This document shows, piece after piece, positions 21,285 to 33,282 of a stretch of DNA of 64,000 nt (positions within the stretch are counted from its first letter, which is position 1; each line of letters starts with the position of its first letter). The stretch is from contig JARKIF010000002.1 of assembly GCA_029378245.1 (NCBI GenBank), positions 682,001 to 746,000 on the forward strand. The letters are read 5' to 3'. Under the pieces are notes generated by a model. The model did not search any database. It saw only the letters and a list, made by a program, of their open reading frames with translations, and was not told the DNA's origin. The stretch is from Roridomyces roridus. Its lineage: Eukaryota; Basidiomycota; Agaricomycetes; Agaricales; Mycenaceae. A program made the position numbers and the translations under genes.

Positions 21285-23361
21285 CTAATTCCCCACAAAA
21301 TGCTGCCCGATCTCCCGAATATCCTCCACCATAGCCGGAGGGTTATCCAACCCCGGAAAATGGCCCCCAAAATCACGCACAACATACCTCACCAGGTTGT
21401 TCGTCACATTAGCCATAGTGATGGGTCGGTCCGGTTCGGTTCGCGTTCGGACACCTTTTTGCTGAACGCCGAACGTGAACGCAGCGTTCGGTTCAGTGAA
21501 CTCCCGAACCTTGAACCTGAACGCGCGTTCACGTTCAGTTCGGCGTTCGAACGCGTTCGAACCCCGGATTTTCCCGGTGATAATCTAAGCAAACTTCACG
21601 GTACTATGAGCTTCAAATGTAGTCGGGGAAGCACTAAATAACGCAGACTAGGTACCCAGTGCAATTCTACGTGCACAACGCCCGTACAACCCGAGTTGCG
21701 CCGCTCTGATGTGCCATCAATACTGATCAGACAGCCAGCACCGACCCACCACAGTCTCTGGCCTGGGTTCTGGTTGCATTAAAGGTGACTGTGTGAGTGC
21801 TTTCACTAATATGTCGCGTCTCAAGCTGGTAATCAACTGGGAATTGCAGTCAAAGTCCCGAGAATGGCGGCTTTCGGTTCGATTTCGCGTTCGCGTTCGA
21901 ACGCGCCCACTCCCGCCCGAACGCCGAACCGAACTTTGCGTTCAGGTTCAGCAATTTCATGAACCTGAACGCTGAACGGGCGTTCGGTTCAGTTCGGTTC
22001 AGGTTCGAACCGTTTCTTTGAACCGGACCCACCCACCACTAATTAGCCACATACTCCTCGGGCCACAGCCCTACTTATATTGTATTCAAGCTCGCTGAAT
22101 AACAACGGTGCGTCCGTCGGGGCTGGTGTATATTGGGTGCGGAAGATCTCGGGGTTGGAGGTGTAGATCCAGATGGACGAGAGGAAGGTTGAGGTAAGGT
22201 AGTAGAGGGAGACAGAGGTGAGGATTGCGGCGGAGGTGAGTTGAGAGGGCGGGGTGCCAGCGCGGGGGTCTGACCAGAGTTTCATCTTGGCGGCGATCCA
22301 CGCCAATTATCCGGTGGGACTGTCATATAAAGCCAACCCGATATCGTTCGGCTGGGAAAGAATGAACGAAGCGTCGGTCTTGAGGAAGGAACTGCGACCC
22401 ACCTTCTGCGCCGACTCATTTTAATATGCAAACCCAATCGAAGAGAACACACTGCCTTCGCGCTCGCTCACATTTTGAACGGAGGAAATCGTTATATTCT
22501 TTGCGGCGAGATCTTCCGGCGAGGGCGGTAAGAATGGGATGAATGAGAAATGCGCAGCTCTGACGCTGGTGTTGAAGGATTTGTAGAGTGAGTAGCCCAC
22601 AGCCGAGCCCTGTGGAACGTCAGTAAATATGTATGGGAGATGTGTACGAAAAGCATACCCAATCAGTTCCATGCATCGAGTAAGTCGAGTACCCCAACAC
22701 CTCTGTCATGAGGGTGTTGAAAACCCGCGCCGTATCACGATACGTCCAGTTCGCACTGGTCGCAGGGGAAGAGAATACGAACCCAGGCAGTGAAGGGACG
22801 ACGACGTTGAACGAGACGTTCTTCCCCGTCGACGTTATGCCAGTTTGTGTGAGTGGTTTTATGATGGGCGCGAATTCAAAGAAGGAGCCTGCAGATTTGG
22901 TTAGCCACCAATGAAGCAATGGAGGGGATATCGTGCCTGGCCACCCATGAAGCAGAATAATCGGAATGGCATCGGGGTCCGTCGACTTTTCGTGCACAAA
23001 GTGAATTTGATGCCTTCAATGTCCGCCGTGAAATGGGTGAATCTGCGTCCCAAGAGTCAGCTTTCAGCACTCGGCGAAAATTGCAACCCACTCGTTCAAC
23101 TGGGCCTGCTGACTCTCCCAATCATAGCTGCCAACCCATTCACTCTTGAGCTGCGCGAGAAAATCGAGCTCAATGCCTTTATCCTGCCCGACGTCGTACA
23201 GCACCTGGGCAGGAAGACGAGAGTTGTTGACCAGGGAGTGCAGTCGTGGAATGTCGCTGCTGAGATCGATTTTGAATGGTTGGACGTTGAAGTCGACGTC
23301 GGAGGTGGCGATGGAACCAGTTGTTAGAAGAGCAAGACAGAGGAGTAGTTTTGCTGCCATC
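21285..23361 (-). pseudogene. Secreted epoxide hydrolase-like protein EH1, dead copy
   Basis: The minus strand starts MAAKLLLCLALLTTGSIAT, a signal peptide. An EHN-type N-terminal domain follows, then HGWPGTISPP (oxyanion segment), FVFSSPATSANW, and HGTDWGSAVGY, where the Asp in the DWG motif is the expected nucleophile. This is the family of alpha/beta-hydrolase epoxide hydrolases. Three lesions are visible: an in-frame TAA after FAY near 22420, another TAA in the PTG(stop)LAW region near 22310, and a 626-bp hAT MITE (21416-22041) in the last exon. The ancestral stop is at 21285-21287. The second copy, at 37422-41525, is broken differently. Confidence 0.85.
21416..22041. mobile_element. 626-bp hAT-type MITE in EH1
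   Basis: Inverted ends TAGTG(A/G)TGGGT.GGTCCGG with an 8-bp TSD, ATTAGCCA, at 21408-21415 and 22042-22049. The interior is saturated with TTCGAACG/GTTCGG words that can pair in many registers. It splits the EH1 codons for YVANVTN; the EH2 paralogue shows the empty site. Confidence 0.92.
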
Positions 23362-23461
23362 GGAAGCTGAGGTTTGAGGAACAACGCTGGGGTTTTATGG
23401 CTTCGATTGCTTTCGATTGCATCAGGAAAAAGTTTTTTGCACAGTAGCTGCCACTCATTGT

Positions 23462-24338
23462 TTGATAGCTCGGGTAGCTGCAGGAGCCCTGGTAGAATTG
23501 GGTGAGATGCCTGGTAGCCCTTGGTAGCTTCAGTAGCTTCTGGTTTGTAGCCTGGTAGCAGCAGTAGCTCTTCACTCAGTGCTTAGTAGCACCTAATAGA
23601 CCCTCCCCTGAAGTCAGTAGAACTGGTAGACTTGTGCAGAGTGCTCAGTAGCACCCAGTCTGAGATGGTGAGCTTTTGGTGAGCTGTTGAAATACAACAC
23701 AAGTGGTGTGACAGAGCTCATAAATACTGCAATGTTCATAGAGTGCTTGTAGTGATTCAATTTCCAAAAAAAAAATCCAAAAAAAAAAAAAAAAACTACT
23801 TGTCAATGAAGAGCAAGTCACACTCACAACAAGTTCAAGTCTTGAACCACTTAGGCCACGCAGATTTGATTGACTTTTGAGTCAGTTTTGACTCTCCCAC
23901 CCAATAACAAGACCGGTGTCAGACAGAAATCAAATATGTGCATGTTCCGAGAATGAGTCAGTAGAGCAAGGGAATTACTTGCAAGTTGCAAGTGCCAACA
24001 CAGGTGGCACCCTGTTATCAAGCTTTTCTCGGACTTTGGCAAGCTCAATTAGTCTAGTAGTTTAGTTGTCTGATCATAGAGATTGTTATTTACCGGAGGT
24101 CTCCCGTTCGAATCCTGCCCCTGACAAATGTCAAAAAATTCCTCCCTAGCTTTGGAACACCATAGAAGCTTCTCTTTTGCAATCCAATTAATTGTTCATT
24201 ATTGGGCGACCCTGCCTAGTCGCGCTGGTAGCTCGAGCTACTGAGAGCTACCGGGCGTTGGCAGGTGGCTACCAGGAGCCTAGTAGAGGGGTACTTGGCT
24301 ACCCAGCTACCGGGGCTCCGGAGAACTACCCGAGCTAC
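23462..24338. mobile_element. Element with GGTAGCT-rich ends
   Basis: Left end TAGCTCGGGTAGCTGCAGGAGCCC and right end, read inward, TAGCTCGGGTAGTTCTCCGGAGCCC are imperfect inverted repeats. Many GGTAGC/GCTACC words lie within about 150 bp of each end, as in hAT-like subterminal repeats. The middle has poly-A tracts at 23766-23796 and a pol III B-box-like GTTCGAATCC near 24110. I could not fix a TSD, so the borders are approximate. Confidence 0.55.
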
Positions 24339-24587
24339 GTATCCAAGTGCATTTTCTGCTGATGTGGTAAAGCTGATTCAGGTGGCCGAAGCCGCTTAGA
24401 CCGTCAGTGAAGGGTGTCATTCGGCCAGAACGGGCGAATAAAAATTGACATTGGCTTGCTGGATTCGTTGAACGTCGTTGCGGAGTGCTACGGAGAATTA
24501 CTGTGTATGGTGCGACTCGGAGCCTCTTCGGGCCGGCCATCAAAAACTGATCTCTCTTCGGACTCTTCCTCTCCACCTCCTCTCGGC

Positions 24588-25522
24588 ATGCTTCAATCCA
24601 AAGACTTCACGGCCTGGATATCCATTGACGGCCTCCCCCTCCCCTGCCACAACATCGAGACATCCGAAAACCAGCAAAACATCAGCTGCTACATCCCCTC
24701 CGAGGTCGGCAAACCCTTCTCGGTCCACTGGTGCAACGTCTCTGCGCCAGGGCTCACTGGCGGCGGCGTCACCGTCGACGGGCATCGATGCGGGTTCGAA
24801 GCCATAGCAGCTGAGACACGGCCCATCGAGGCGTCCATGGATGGAATTGCAGAGACTGAGACATTGACGAGGCCTTTTGTATTTGCGCCCATGGAGCTTA
24901 CGGACGACGATACGTACCTCGATTCGCCTGGCGTGCATCCAAGCCTGGGCTTGATAAAGCTGGAAATCTGGCGCGTTGATGTCACTGGTGGGGCTGGGTA
25001 TGCTTATGGTGGTGCCCCTGCGGCGGTTGCGGTGCCCACGAAGCAGAAGGTGCATGAAAGGACGAAAAAAGGGGAGATGAATCAACAGATTGGGTGCGTT
25101 CCCTCGTCTTTCGAGCTTAGCCCAATGCTCATACCTGGGCGCTTAGCTTTGGCGCCTCTGTTCAGCATGCACAGGTCCAAAGCGCGCAAATCCGCCGCGT
25201 TGGAGCAGGTCCTCTGGTTACATTCTCGTTCAAATATCGCTCGCTGGATATCCTACGTGCAAATGGGATCGCACCCAAGCCGGAACCTTCGCGGCCCCTC
25301 AAACGGCGTGCATCTGAGAGTCCAGAGCGCGACGAGGAGGCGGACGAGACAGAAGCGAAGGAGATCAAGGTACGCCTGCCTCACATTCCAAGTGCGATTG
25401 ACTCATCATTGTGCAATCAGGAACGGCTGAACGCTTTAAATGCCAAACGCGCCAAGAAGACGGATAGTGAGACCGTCAAAACTGAGCCTGGCAAAGTGAA
25501 CGTTAAACTGGAACGGCCATGA
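24588..25522 (+). CDS. DUF7918 protein D2, intron-poor divergent copy
   Basis: Starts MLQSKDFTAWISIDG and keeps ISCYIPSEVGKPFSVHW, FVFAPMELTDDDTY, LGLIKLEIW, VHERTKKGEMNQQIG, FSFKYRSLDILRANGIAP. The first two introns seen in the other copies are absent here: VGK runs straight into PFSVHW, and MELT into DDD. Later introns remain (after QQIG, and before ERLNALNAKRAKK). The tail is short, with VKTE and VKLE (SUMO-acceptor consensus) but no VIDLT. This is the most divergent member of the array. The protein is otherwise intact. Confidence 0.8.
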
Positions 25523-25728
25523 CCGTACGGTTGTATACTTCTCTCTCTATCCTACATGTACATTGACGACTACACGCGTCTGATAATATCCACGTGTTTA
25601 TTCTCTCTTTCTTCTTCTTGCTTTGTCCGACGCTTGCTTTGTCCAAGCGAGAGATCGACGCTTTGATTGTGCTGCGAGCCGAGCGAGTATAAGTATCATG
25701 GCTAAACCCCCTCGGACCTCCCTCAGAC

Positions 25729-26419
25729 ATGGCTCACTACGCGCAGCGCCCGTCGATACACCAACCGAGGAGATCTGGGACCCCGCCGCCTCCGACACCC
25801 AATATTGGACGGCCAATTCGACTACCTCCATGCAGCGTGGACGAAAGACAAAGAGGTATTGTTTCGATTGTCGTCGGAGTCTTTCAAACCCTGATTCGTA
25901 TCCTTCGCAGCGCTCCCCACTTACTTTCTCCTCCAAGTCCCTCCGATTTCAAACATCACATACGACCTACGCCTCCCTCCTTCAACACTGCGCCCCACCC
26001 TCCTTCAAGGGTATCTCAACTTTGACGAACCTTTCTCAATCTCCTCCTTGCGGCCACGTTCGATCCATTTAATAAGCAAAGACTTTCCATGGACGGTCGT
26101 CATACACGAGAGCACCCGCGGAGCCGGCGTAACGTGCCGAGACGCCGTTTGTGGGCTGTACGATGCGCTGCAGGTGCCGCTCACGGATGTAGATTGGGGG
26201 TATGTCTCTGAATCCGAGAGGCGGAGGGAGAGGGTGCTTAGGGCCTGGAAGCGGAGGGAAAGATTGCTGAAAGGCGCGACTGGGTTGAAGCGCGTTGATT
26301 TGTTGGGTAGGCGGTGTAGATTGCAGGGGTTTCGCAAGGATGAGGATTTTGTGAGGAGGAGGGTGTTCCCTGGGACGAGAAGGGTGGTAGATACTTGGGT
26401 TGTTTGTTTTGTGCATTGA
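25729..26419 (+). CDS. DUF6699 domain protein
   Basis: Two exons split by a GT-AG intron after VDERQR (about 25856-25910). The N-terminus is polar and proline-rich (MAHYAQRPSIHQPRRSG). The second exon has the DUF6699 layout: ITYDLRLPPSTLRP, NFDEPFS, LRPRSIHLIS, FPWTVVIHES, GVTCRDAVCGLYDALQVPLTDVDWGYV, then a long basic helix region (ERRRERVLRAWKRRERLL). This family is widespread in Agaricomycetes with no known function. A TATA-like TATAAGTAT lies near 25688. It stands between D2 and a proline-rich gene, all plus strand. Confidence 0.75.
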
Positions 26420-26494
26420 TTGAACTTGGCCTCGTGATTACACTTCTTTCATCTCGCCATCATCACCTCCATTCTCTCTTGCGTGCATCTCGCC

Positions 26495-27567
26495 ATGTCC
26501 AACGTTGTCGTGAAGGTTGAAGACCCCGATCCCGCCGCTGGTCTAGGCGTTAGGATGAATCCCAATGGTGTGTTACCTTCCTCGCCGGTAGCGCCAAGTT
26601 GAAGTGACCAGCAGCAACGGGACCCGCCCCGCCTGTCACCCCATGGCATCTCTTTGCGAATCATCCCTCTTCGAGCTCATACGCCCCGCTGCCTCCTCCC
26701 CCTCCGCCTTTATACGTGCCTCTTCCTCCTCCGTCGCTGCCAGGTCAAGGACTTGGAGGCCATTATCGGTACCCATCGCCACCCCTGCATTTCAACTACG
26801 CTCCTCGACCCCCGCCAGTGCCATACGGATACGCACACGGCGGGCCCATGCCGATACCGCCTTTTCCTGTGCTGCTGCCTGTTGCGCGACGTGCGTTTCA
26901 CTCAAAAGCAATCTTGCATGACGCTAATGACACAACTCCAGGCTCCGTCGACGTCTCTGATTTCAATGTCAATGCACCGATGCCCCTGCGCCCTCACTCC
27001 GCTGTACCTCGTTCTGAATTCCGACCGCCGAGCTCGGTGGCACGGCAGCCAACTTTGCAACTTCCGAACTGGATTCCTGGCTCTACCGCTATGCCCACGT
27101 CTCCAAGCGGTCAAAACAGTGTCCATTCCGAACCGAATTCACGTCGACCAGTACCGGCGCCCTCTACGCTAAACCCGCCAAGTTTGGACTTTCCTCATGC
27201 TATGCGTATGGCCATGCAAGCGTCTCCCGCGAAACAGTTGCTTCTGTCCTCCCTCCCCGATCGCGACCAAGCGAATTCTCGTCCTCGGCCCAACCTACAC
27301 TCCTGGCACCCCGAGGGCAATCCCGTTCCCCCTCCCGAATCTCGAGTTGTGGAGCCACCGACGCGCCGGCCTATTCCGAAAGTCCCAGTTCACGCACCTC
27401 CTATCGTCAGCAATATCCAGCTGCAGAACGAGCGCAACGAGTTGGATTTGCTGCCGCCGACTCGGAGTACTGGTACGAAACGCAAGTTTAACATCGAACT
27501 GGAAGAGGTTGCGTCTTCCTCGTCTTGCACGGCTATCATGAGTCCGGATGCAGCGTCAGATGGGTGA
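26495..27567 (+). CDS. Proline-rich protein with KRKF motif
   Basis: Exon 1 encodes MSNVVVKVEDPDPAAG, which includes a SUMO-acceptor consensus VKVE. An intron after NPNG leads to a long P/Y/H-rich exon (SSYAPLPPPPPPLY, YAPRPPPVPYGY). A further 51-nt intron-like segment begins near 26890. The C-terminal part ends TKRKFNIELEEVASSSS. The plan of a short charged start, a proline-rich middle and KRKF before an acidic patch resembles the CxxC genes at 13937 and 41878, without their CxxC exon. A nuclear disordered protein is likely; function unknown. Confidence 0.6.
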
Positions 27568-28570
27568 TGTATAGGGAGGAGTATTTTGAGCAGAGTCTCG
27601 ATTGACTAACCCATCATAGCGATTTGATGGGCTGATGGCTGGGATTGGCTACCTCTATCACTGAAACTATGTACTCAGGGCATGGGGGAGGGGCTATTCA
27701 CGATTTGTGCCTCTACAGAATTTGGATAGAGTCCGTAGTTAGCGAGCAATAGGTCCATCAGTAGCCATCAAACCTAGTCATGACTAAGTCAATCGAGACT
27801 CTGATTTTGAGAAGAAGGAAGCTGAGGTGAGTTGAAGTGTCGGGTGAATTCAGTTGAGCCCAAATCTTACCCATACAGTCGTGGGAGGCATGGAACACGG
27901 GGAACAAGACGAAGCGGCGGAGGCTTGTAAGTCCTGTTCGCGTGGAGGAGGAGGAAGGAGAAGAAGAAAGGGAGGTCGACCTTGGGGAGCCCGTGCGTTG
28001 TCTGTTGGATGCGAATATACTTGCTCACTCACCCATGTGTTGTTTTCTGCAGCTTTGCGAGTGCGATGGGTGTGAGCAATACCCTGAGTCTGGGGTTGGC
28101 TATGGGGGTATCTCGGGGAATGATTGTTCGTGTCGGATGGGTGGGGTGGGGATTTGATTTAGAGGAGGTGATTTGATTTGATTTGTTGAATGATCGTTTT
28201 GTCTCGGATAGTAAACAGGTCGTTGGATCAGTCTGTTACTGTGGAATATACGTCCCTTGCGTGTTCGGCGACTCAAGGCTCTACGTGGGTTGGAAGAAGG
28301 TTGAGAACGCGTCCGTTTGGTTCGGATTCTTCCCCCAAGTCGCTCCGTGAGGCTCTCAAGAAGATGCATCCGTCTAGCCATTTTTTTTGCCTGCCACTCA
28401 AACAATGCTCGAAAGTTTGATAATAGCGAAGGACGGAGAGAATTGCCTAAATTGGAAGAAAGCGTTTGGCACAAACATTGCCAAGCCGATGTGCTGACGG
28501 CACCAATTTCAGATCAGGTGATCGCAACGTATGGGACAAATAAACACGCTCCTTGATCTTGACCATCACC
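27568..28570. other. Spacer before D3
   Basis: About 1 kb with no supported gene. A short exon-like ORF beginning MEHGEQDEAAEA near 27890 has good-looking splice signals (GTAAGT at 27928; TTTTCTGCAG near 28052) but joins to only a few codons. 28200-28470 on the minus strand is open but shows no family. Confidence 0.3.
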
Positions 28571-29725
28571 ATGCTTCACTCGCCCGACCGACGGTTCTCG
28601 GCTTGGATCACCATCGAGGGCGTTGAGACGCAGGAATACTCTGTTGAAACCTCCGAGGATGGGAAGACTGTGACTTGTTGGATAGCTTCTGAGCTGGGAA
28701 AGGTGCGTCGGTGTGGCTCAGGGTCGTTTATATTCATATTCTTCAGAAATTCGTTGTTCATTGGACAAACCTCGAGTACGATGACGCTATCAAGGGTGTG
28801 ATCAAGATGGACGGCAATGACTGTGGGGCGACGGTAACACTCGCACCGTCAGCAAAGAGAGTGCTTCCACGGACCGTCAGGAAAGAAGGCGTGGACCAGT
28901 CGGCGATGAATTTTAAGCCATTTCAGTTTTCTTCTTTGGCGTCTACAGGTGTGTCTGCTTGCCTTTACGAGGCGCGAGACGAATCATTTATGGGTTCCCA
29001 GACGACGATAGTTTACTCACCGGTCCATCGGTGTACGAGCATCTGGGGGTCATAAACCTGGAGATAATACCTGTACTGGTTACTGCGGAGAACACCGCGC
29101 CCGGTGGACTCAACCAAAGTCTTTCCAAGTTGACTGTTCACGAACGCAGCAAGAAAGCGGTAACACAACAGATCACGTTCGTTCATGCGACCGTGAATAC
29201 ATTCGCCGGGCGCAACTCATTAATCCTTCCCAGGCTTGCAAACTCTGAGCATCGTGCCAAGCCAATGAGCTTCTCCACATCCAAAATCGCCGGCCCTGCC
29301 TTTGTTCGATTCCAGTTCAAGTATCGACCTATAGGTGCGCATTACTCAAAACTCTTGAGCCAACTAATTATATTAGATGTGCTCCGGGCGAATGGCATCG
29401 CGCCTGCGCTTAAGCGCAAGACGCCTCCTCCGCGCGAACCAACACCGGAGGAGGACGACCCTGATGAGGAAGAAGCCAGGGTTTTGCGGGTACGTCCATA
29501 TACCTTCTCTGCTGAATTTTAGATGGAGCTATTTCATCGGAACAGGAGAGACTCAAGAAGCTCGACGAGAAACGCGCGTTGAAGAACAAGAAACCGCAGG
29601 TCAAGCGTGAGGGTGTGAAGAGCGAGGAGGATGTGATCGATTTGACGCAGTCGAACAAGAGGGTAAAGTTGGAGGAGAAGAAGCCGCGACCTTTTGTTTC
29701 GGGGGAAGTTATTGATCTGACTTGA
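28571..29725 (+). CDS. DUF7918 protein D3 with SUMO-type tail
   Basis: Intact six-exon gene. Blocks: MLHSPDRRFSAWITIEG, VTCWIASELGK, KFVVHWTN, KMDGNDCG, FQFSSLASTDDDS, LGVINLEIIPV, VHERSKKAVTQQIT, FQFKYRPIDVLRANGIAP. The last exon encodes ERLKKLDEKRALKNKK (short helix), then VKRE, VKSE, DVIDLT, VKLE and finally SGEVIDLT. That gives three SUMO-acceptor consensus sites and two SUMO-interacting motifs within about 65 residues. It is a close relative of D4, about 0.9 kb downstream. Confidence 0.88.
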
Positions 29726-29989
29726 AAGTGCTCGGCGTTGTGAGTACAGTTCTCTGCGATGACTCTTGTCGTTGGTTGTGACATGAAAATCCTCAGACGC
29801 GCCCACACTTATCCAATCTAGGTTAAGTCGATACCGGCGAAAGCCACCGACTTGAGATTCGTTGAAATACATCGGTTTCGTTCACTCCCATTCTCCCCTT
29901 CATTTACGTGCCTGCGGCACTGATCGCCATAATCAAATACCAATTTGCGCACAACAAGCAGTCACATCTCCTTTTCTCTTGCCATATCT

Positions 29990-30540
29990 GCATGCCTCTC
30001 GCACCGGATGGTTCTCAGCTTGGATCATCATAGTACTCGCTTTCTCACGTCGCATCGGGCCGCAGAGCGCGTCGACGCGTTCCCTGGCTAATCACCGATG
30101 GGAATGGACCTTTGTCTCAGTCCACCATGCACTTTCGGCAAGAAGCCCCGCTCCAGCAAGGAACAGCGGCAGCAGAAGACCGCTCGTGCCGCATCCCACG
30201 CGCGAGCTGCTCCTCGCGCCGATTCGCCGGGACCCAGTGCCTCAGTCCAGCAGGAGAATGGGCTACCTGCGTGGGGAAGCACATGTAGCTATCTTTGTCT
30301 GCCAGATATCTCACGCAGAAGAAACGCAAGGCGCTGTACGAGGGGAGCGCGACCAAGAAGCAACCCAAGATGGACATTGCCGACGATTCGGCGGCTCACA
30401 AAGGAGAACGCGCGGCAGGCGGAAGAATTACGCGTCGAAGAAGGTCGAAGAAGGAGAATCACAAGCTCAAGGCTCGCGTGCGTAGAGTTCCCCAGCGATC
30501 CGACGCGTTCTGGGCGCGTTCTCTCCCACCCCCGTGAGAT
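29990..30540 (+). pseudogene. DUF7918 exon 1 relic and unassigned basic fragment
   Basis: 29990-30034 aligns with the first exon of D3/D4 (ATGC.TC...GGTTCTC.GCTTGGATCA) but is frameshifted and stops. 30120-30480 reads as two exon-like pieces of a basic, coiled-coil-prone protein (SSKEQRQQKTARAASHARAA; YLTQKKRKALYEGSATKKQ) joined by a plausible 35-40 nt intron. No family is recognised. It may be host sequence carried in by rearrangement. Confidence 0.35.
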
Positions 30541-30622
30541 ATTGCCAATGCCAACCAAGTTGACAGTCAGGTGATCACAACAAGGACAAGCATACACACC
30601 TTTCTTGATCTTCACCGTCACC

Positions 30623-31711
30623 ATGCTTCACTCCCCCGACATACGGTTCTCGGCTTGGATCACGATAGAGGGCGTTGAAACGCAGGAATATTCTGTTGAA
30701 GTCTCCGAGGATGGGGAGACTGTGACTTGCTGGATAGCTTCTGAGCTGGGAAAGGTGCGTCAGATCTGAGTGGCTCAGGGTCCGGATGCTCAGTCTCATT
30801 CTGCAGAAATTTGCTGTTCATTGGTCAAACCTCGAGTACCGGGGTGCTATTAAAGGCATAATCAAGATGGACGGCAACGACTGTGGGGGGATGCTAACCT
30901 TCGCCCCGACAGCAGAGATAAGGCTTCCCCGCACTGTAAAGAAGGAAGGGGTGACACAGTCGGCACTTGAATTCAAACCATTTCAGTTTTCATCTTTAGC
31001 AAACACAGGTGTGTCCGCCCTCCCGTACGCCGCAATCATTTATGGCTTCCCAGACGATGATACTGTACTCACCGGTCCATCGGCATACGAGCATCTGGGA
31101 ACTATAGGGCTTGAGATCGTGCCTGTAGTAGTTATAGAAGATGCCAAGCTTCCCAGGATACTCGACCCCAGTCTCTCGATATTGACTGTTCACGAACGCA
31201 GCAAGAAAGTGGCTACGCAGCAGATTACGTTCGTCCATAGACACATACAACTGTGAAAACATGGGCCCCACTGATTAAGCTTCTTCAGTCTCTCCAACTC
31301 CGAGCGTCGTGCCACGCCGATGGCCTTCTCCAAATCCAGAATCACCGGTCCTGCCTTTATTCGATTTCAATTCAAATATGGGCCTATAGGTGCGCGCTAC
31401 TTAGGACTTTGCACTCTCCGGCCCTACCGATTATCAGACGTGCTCCGAGCGAATGGAATCGCACCCGTTCTCAAGCGCAAGGCGTCTCTTCCGCGCGAAC
31501 CAACACCAGAGGAAGACGACACTGAAGAGCTCGAGAAGGAAGCGAGGGTTCTGCGTGTACGTCCATCTAACTTTTTGCTGAATTCATAATGAGGTACAGC
31601 ACTGGAACACAGGAAAAACTCAACCAGCTCGATGAGAAACTCGCCTTGAAAAAAAAGAAACCGCAGATCAAGCGTAAGGGTCTGAAGAGCGAGGAGAATG
31701 TGATCGCTTGA
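30623..31711 (+). CDS. DUF7918 protein D4, tail cut by 1-bp deletion
   Basis: Very similar to D3 through all core blocks: MLHSPDIRFSAWI, VTCWIASELGK, KFAVHWSN, KMDGNDCGG, FQFSSLANTDDDT, VHERSKKVATQQIT, DVLRANGIAP. In the last exon D3 reads EEDVIDLTQ, but here one base is missing and the frame ends EENVIA followed by TGA at 31709-31711. The downstream VIDLT codons survive out of frame to about 31788, and their own stop codon is also changed. The tail sites have drifted (IKRK, LKSE). The core could still be made; the SUMO-interacting motifs cannot. Confidence 0.8.
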
Positions 31712-32129
31712 CCCAGTCGAGCAAGAGAGCCAAGTTGGAGAAGAAGAAACCCCGACTTTTTGTCTCGGGGCAAGTTATCGATCTGACTTGTTGTGAGCTA
31801 CCATCCTTCTCTGCGACCTTTCTTCTGTCGGTGAACATGGGGCTAACGCCTGGGTATTCCTAGAATAAGTGCAAATTGGAGGCCGAAAATGTTCAGTTGT
31901 TGTATTTCTGTGTATTATTATTGGTCGATGAAGAACAGCTTCCGTCAAATACTCAAAAAAAGAAACACTAAGCCACGCCTTATGGCCTACCATATTTCAA
32001 TTTGCACACCCCTACTTCTCTGCGAAGGTGCGACGCCCATGACAATGATACTTGCCGTGTCTATCAGCTATAAAACAGCCCACACATAATAAGCTTGCTC
32101 CCAACATCCAGTACAACTTGACCGCTCAC

Positions 32130-33156
32130 CGTTACCACAATGCACCTCGCCGTTCAAGCGTCAGGCCATTTCAGCCCTCATCTTTGGCGCAATCATTTAG
32201 ATCAACGTGACGCAGTCGAACAAGATGGACCAGGGTAAAATTGGAGAAGAAGCCGCAAGCTTTCGTCTCGGGGAAGTCGGTGATCTAATTTGAGAGTGCT
32301 CGGCGTCGTGAGCCCATTTCTCTGCGATGACTCTTCTCGTTGTGACATGAAAATCCCCAGAACCGCCCAGACTCTTCAGACTTCGGAACTTCCAATGTAG
32401 GTCAAGTTGGTACCGAAAGCCACCGACTTGAGATTCGGCGAATACATCGGTTTCGTTCACCTCGTTGGATTCCACAGGTGTGTTGCGGCTTCATAATTAG
32501 TCTGTATGCCGTACATCTAAAGCTTTGGGCCAGACGACGACAGCCTACTCGCAGGGCCATCCGTGTCCGAAGATTTAGGGGTTATCGAGCTGGAGATTTT
32601 CCCAATAGAGCTTGTGGATCGGAAAGTCGAGCCCTCCGGAGAATACGGCAACCTCTCTAAATTGACTGTACACGAAACCAGCAAGAAAACGGCTACGCAA
32701 CAGATTACGTTCGTCTCAGTTGATTTCATTGTGTTCAAGTTGTCTGTGCAGCTGATGAAATTCTGCCTAGCCTGGCGAACACAGAGACCCGTTCTGGGAT
32801 GCTCTTCTCCACATGCGGAGATATAGGTCCTGCTTTTGTGAAATTCCTGTTCAAGTATCGGCCTTTAGGTACGCGTTCAAGTTGTCCTGGAGGCAACTCT
32901 GAGAGAGGCCCCTCAACTCAACTCAATACCAGATGTCCTGCGAGCGGATGGAATCATTCCACCCGTGCCTGCACCGGTCAAGCGGAAGCCTGGCAGGAAA
33001 CGGGCGCCGAAAAAGAAGAAACCGCAGCGCAAGGATGAGGGTGTGAAGAGCGAGGATGGAGATGTGGTTGACTTGGACATGAAGCCGAAAAAGAGGGTGA
33101 AGCTGGAGAAGAAGCCAAAACCGTTCGTTTCGGGCGATATTATCGACTTGACTTGA
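32130..33156 (+). pseudogene. DUF7918 copy D5, rearranged and lacking 5' exons
   Basis: A promoter-like start and ATGCACCTC at 32140 jump directly to the FKPFQ segment of exon 2, then to tail-like sequence with stops (32200-32295). From 32475 the 3' exons resume in order: DDDSLLAGPSV, LGVIELEIFPIE, VHETSKKTATQQIT, FLFKYRPL, DVLRADGIIPPV, then a tail with VKSE, VVDLD, VKLE and a C-terminal DIIDLT. AWI and CWI exons are missing. The SUMO-type tail is still open, which is unusual for a pseudogene. Confidence 0.7.
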
Positions 33157-33282
33157 GCCTGTTGGCGTGAGTGGCTGTCATCGAGATAACTACTTCGATT
33201 CGCGTTAATTATTATAATTTCCGGACGCGGTCTGTTTTGATCCGTTACTTCTCCTCGCTTCCTTCCTTCACTCCCTCGAAAT

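Noticed and set aside
24040..24125. tRNA-like sequence with GTTCGAATCC
   Set aside because: The B-box is good but the T-stem does not pair and no consistent acceptor stem or anticodon arm forms. More likely a pol III-derived relic inside the GGTAGCT element.
27850..28176. Cys-rich small protein candidate
   Set aside because: Splice signals look good, but the joined frame ends after a few codons and the Cys-rich frame has no start.
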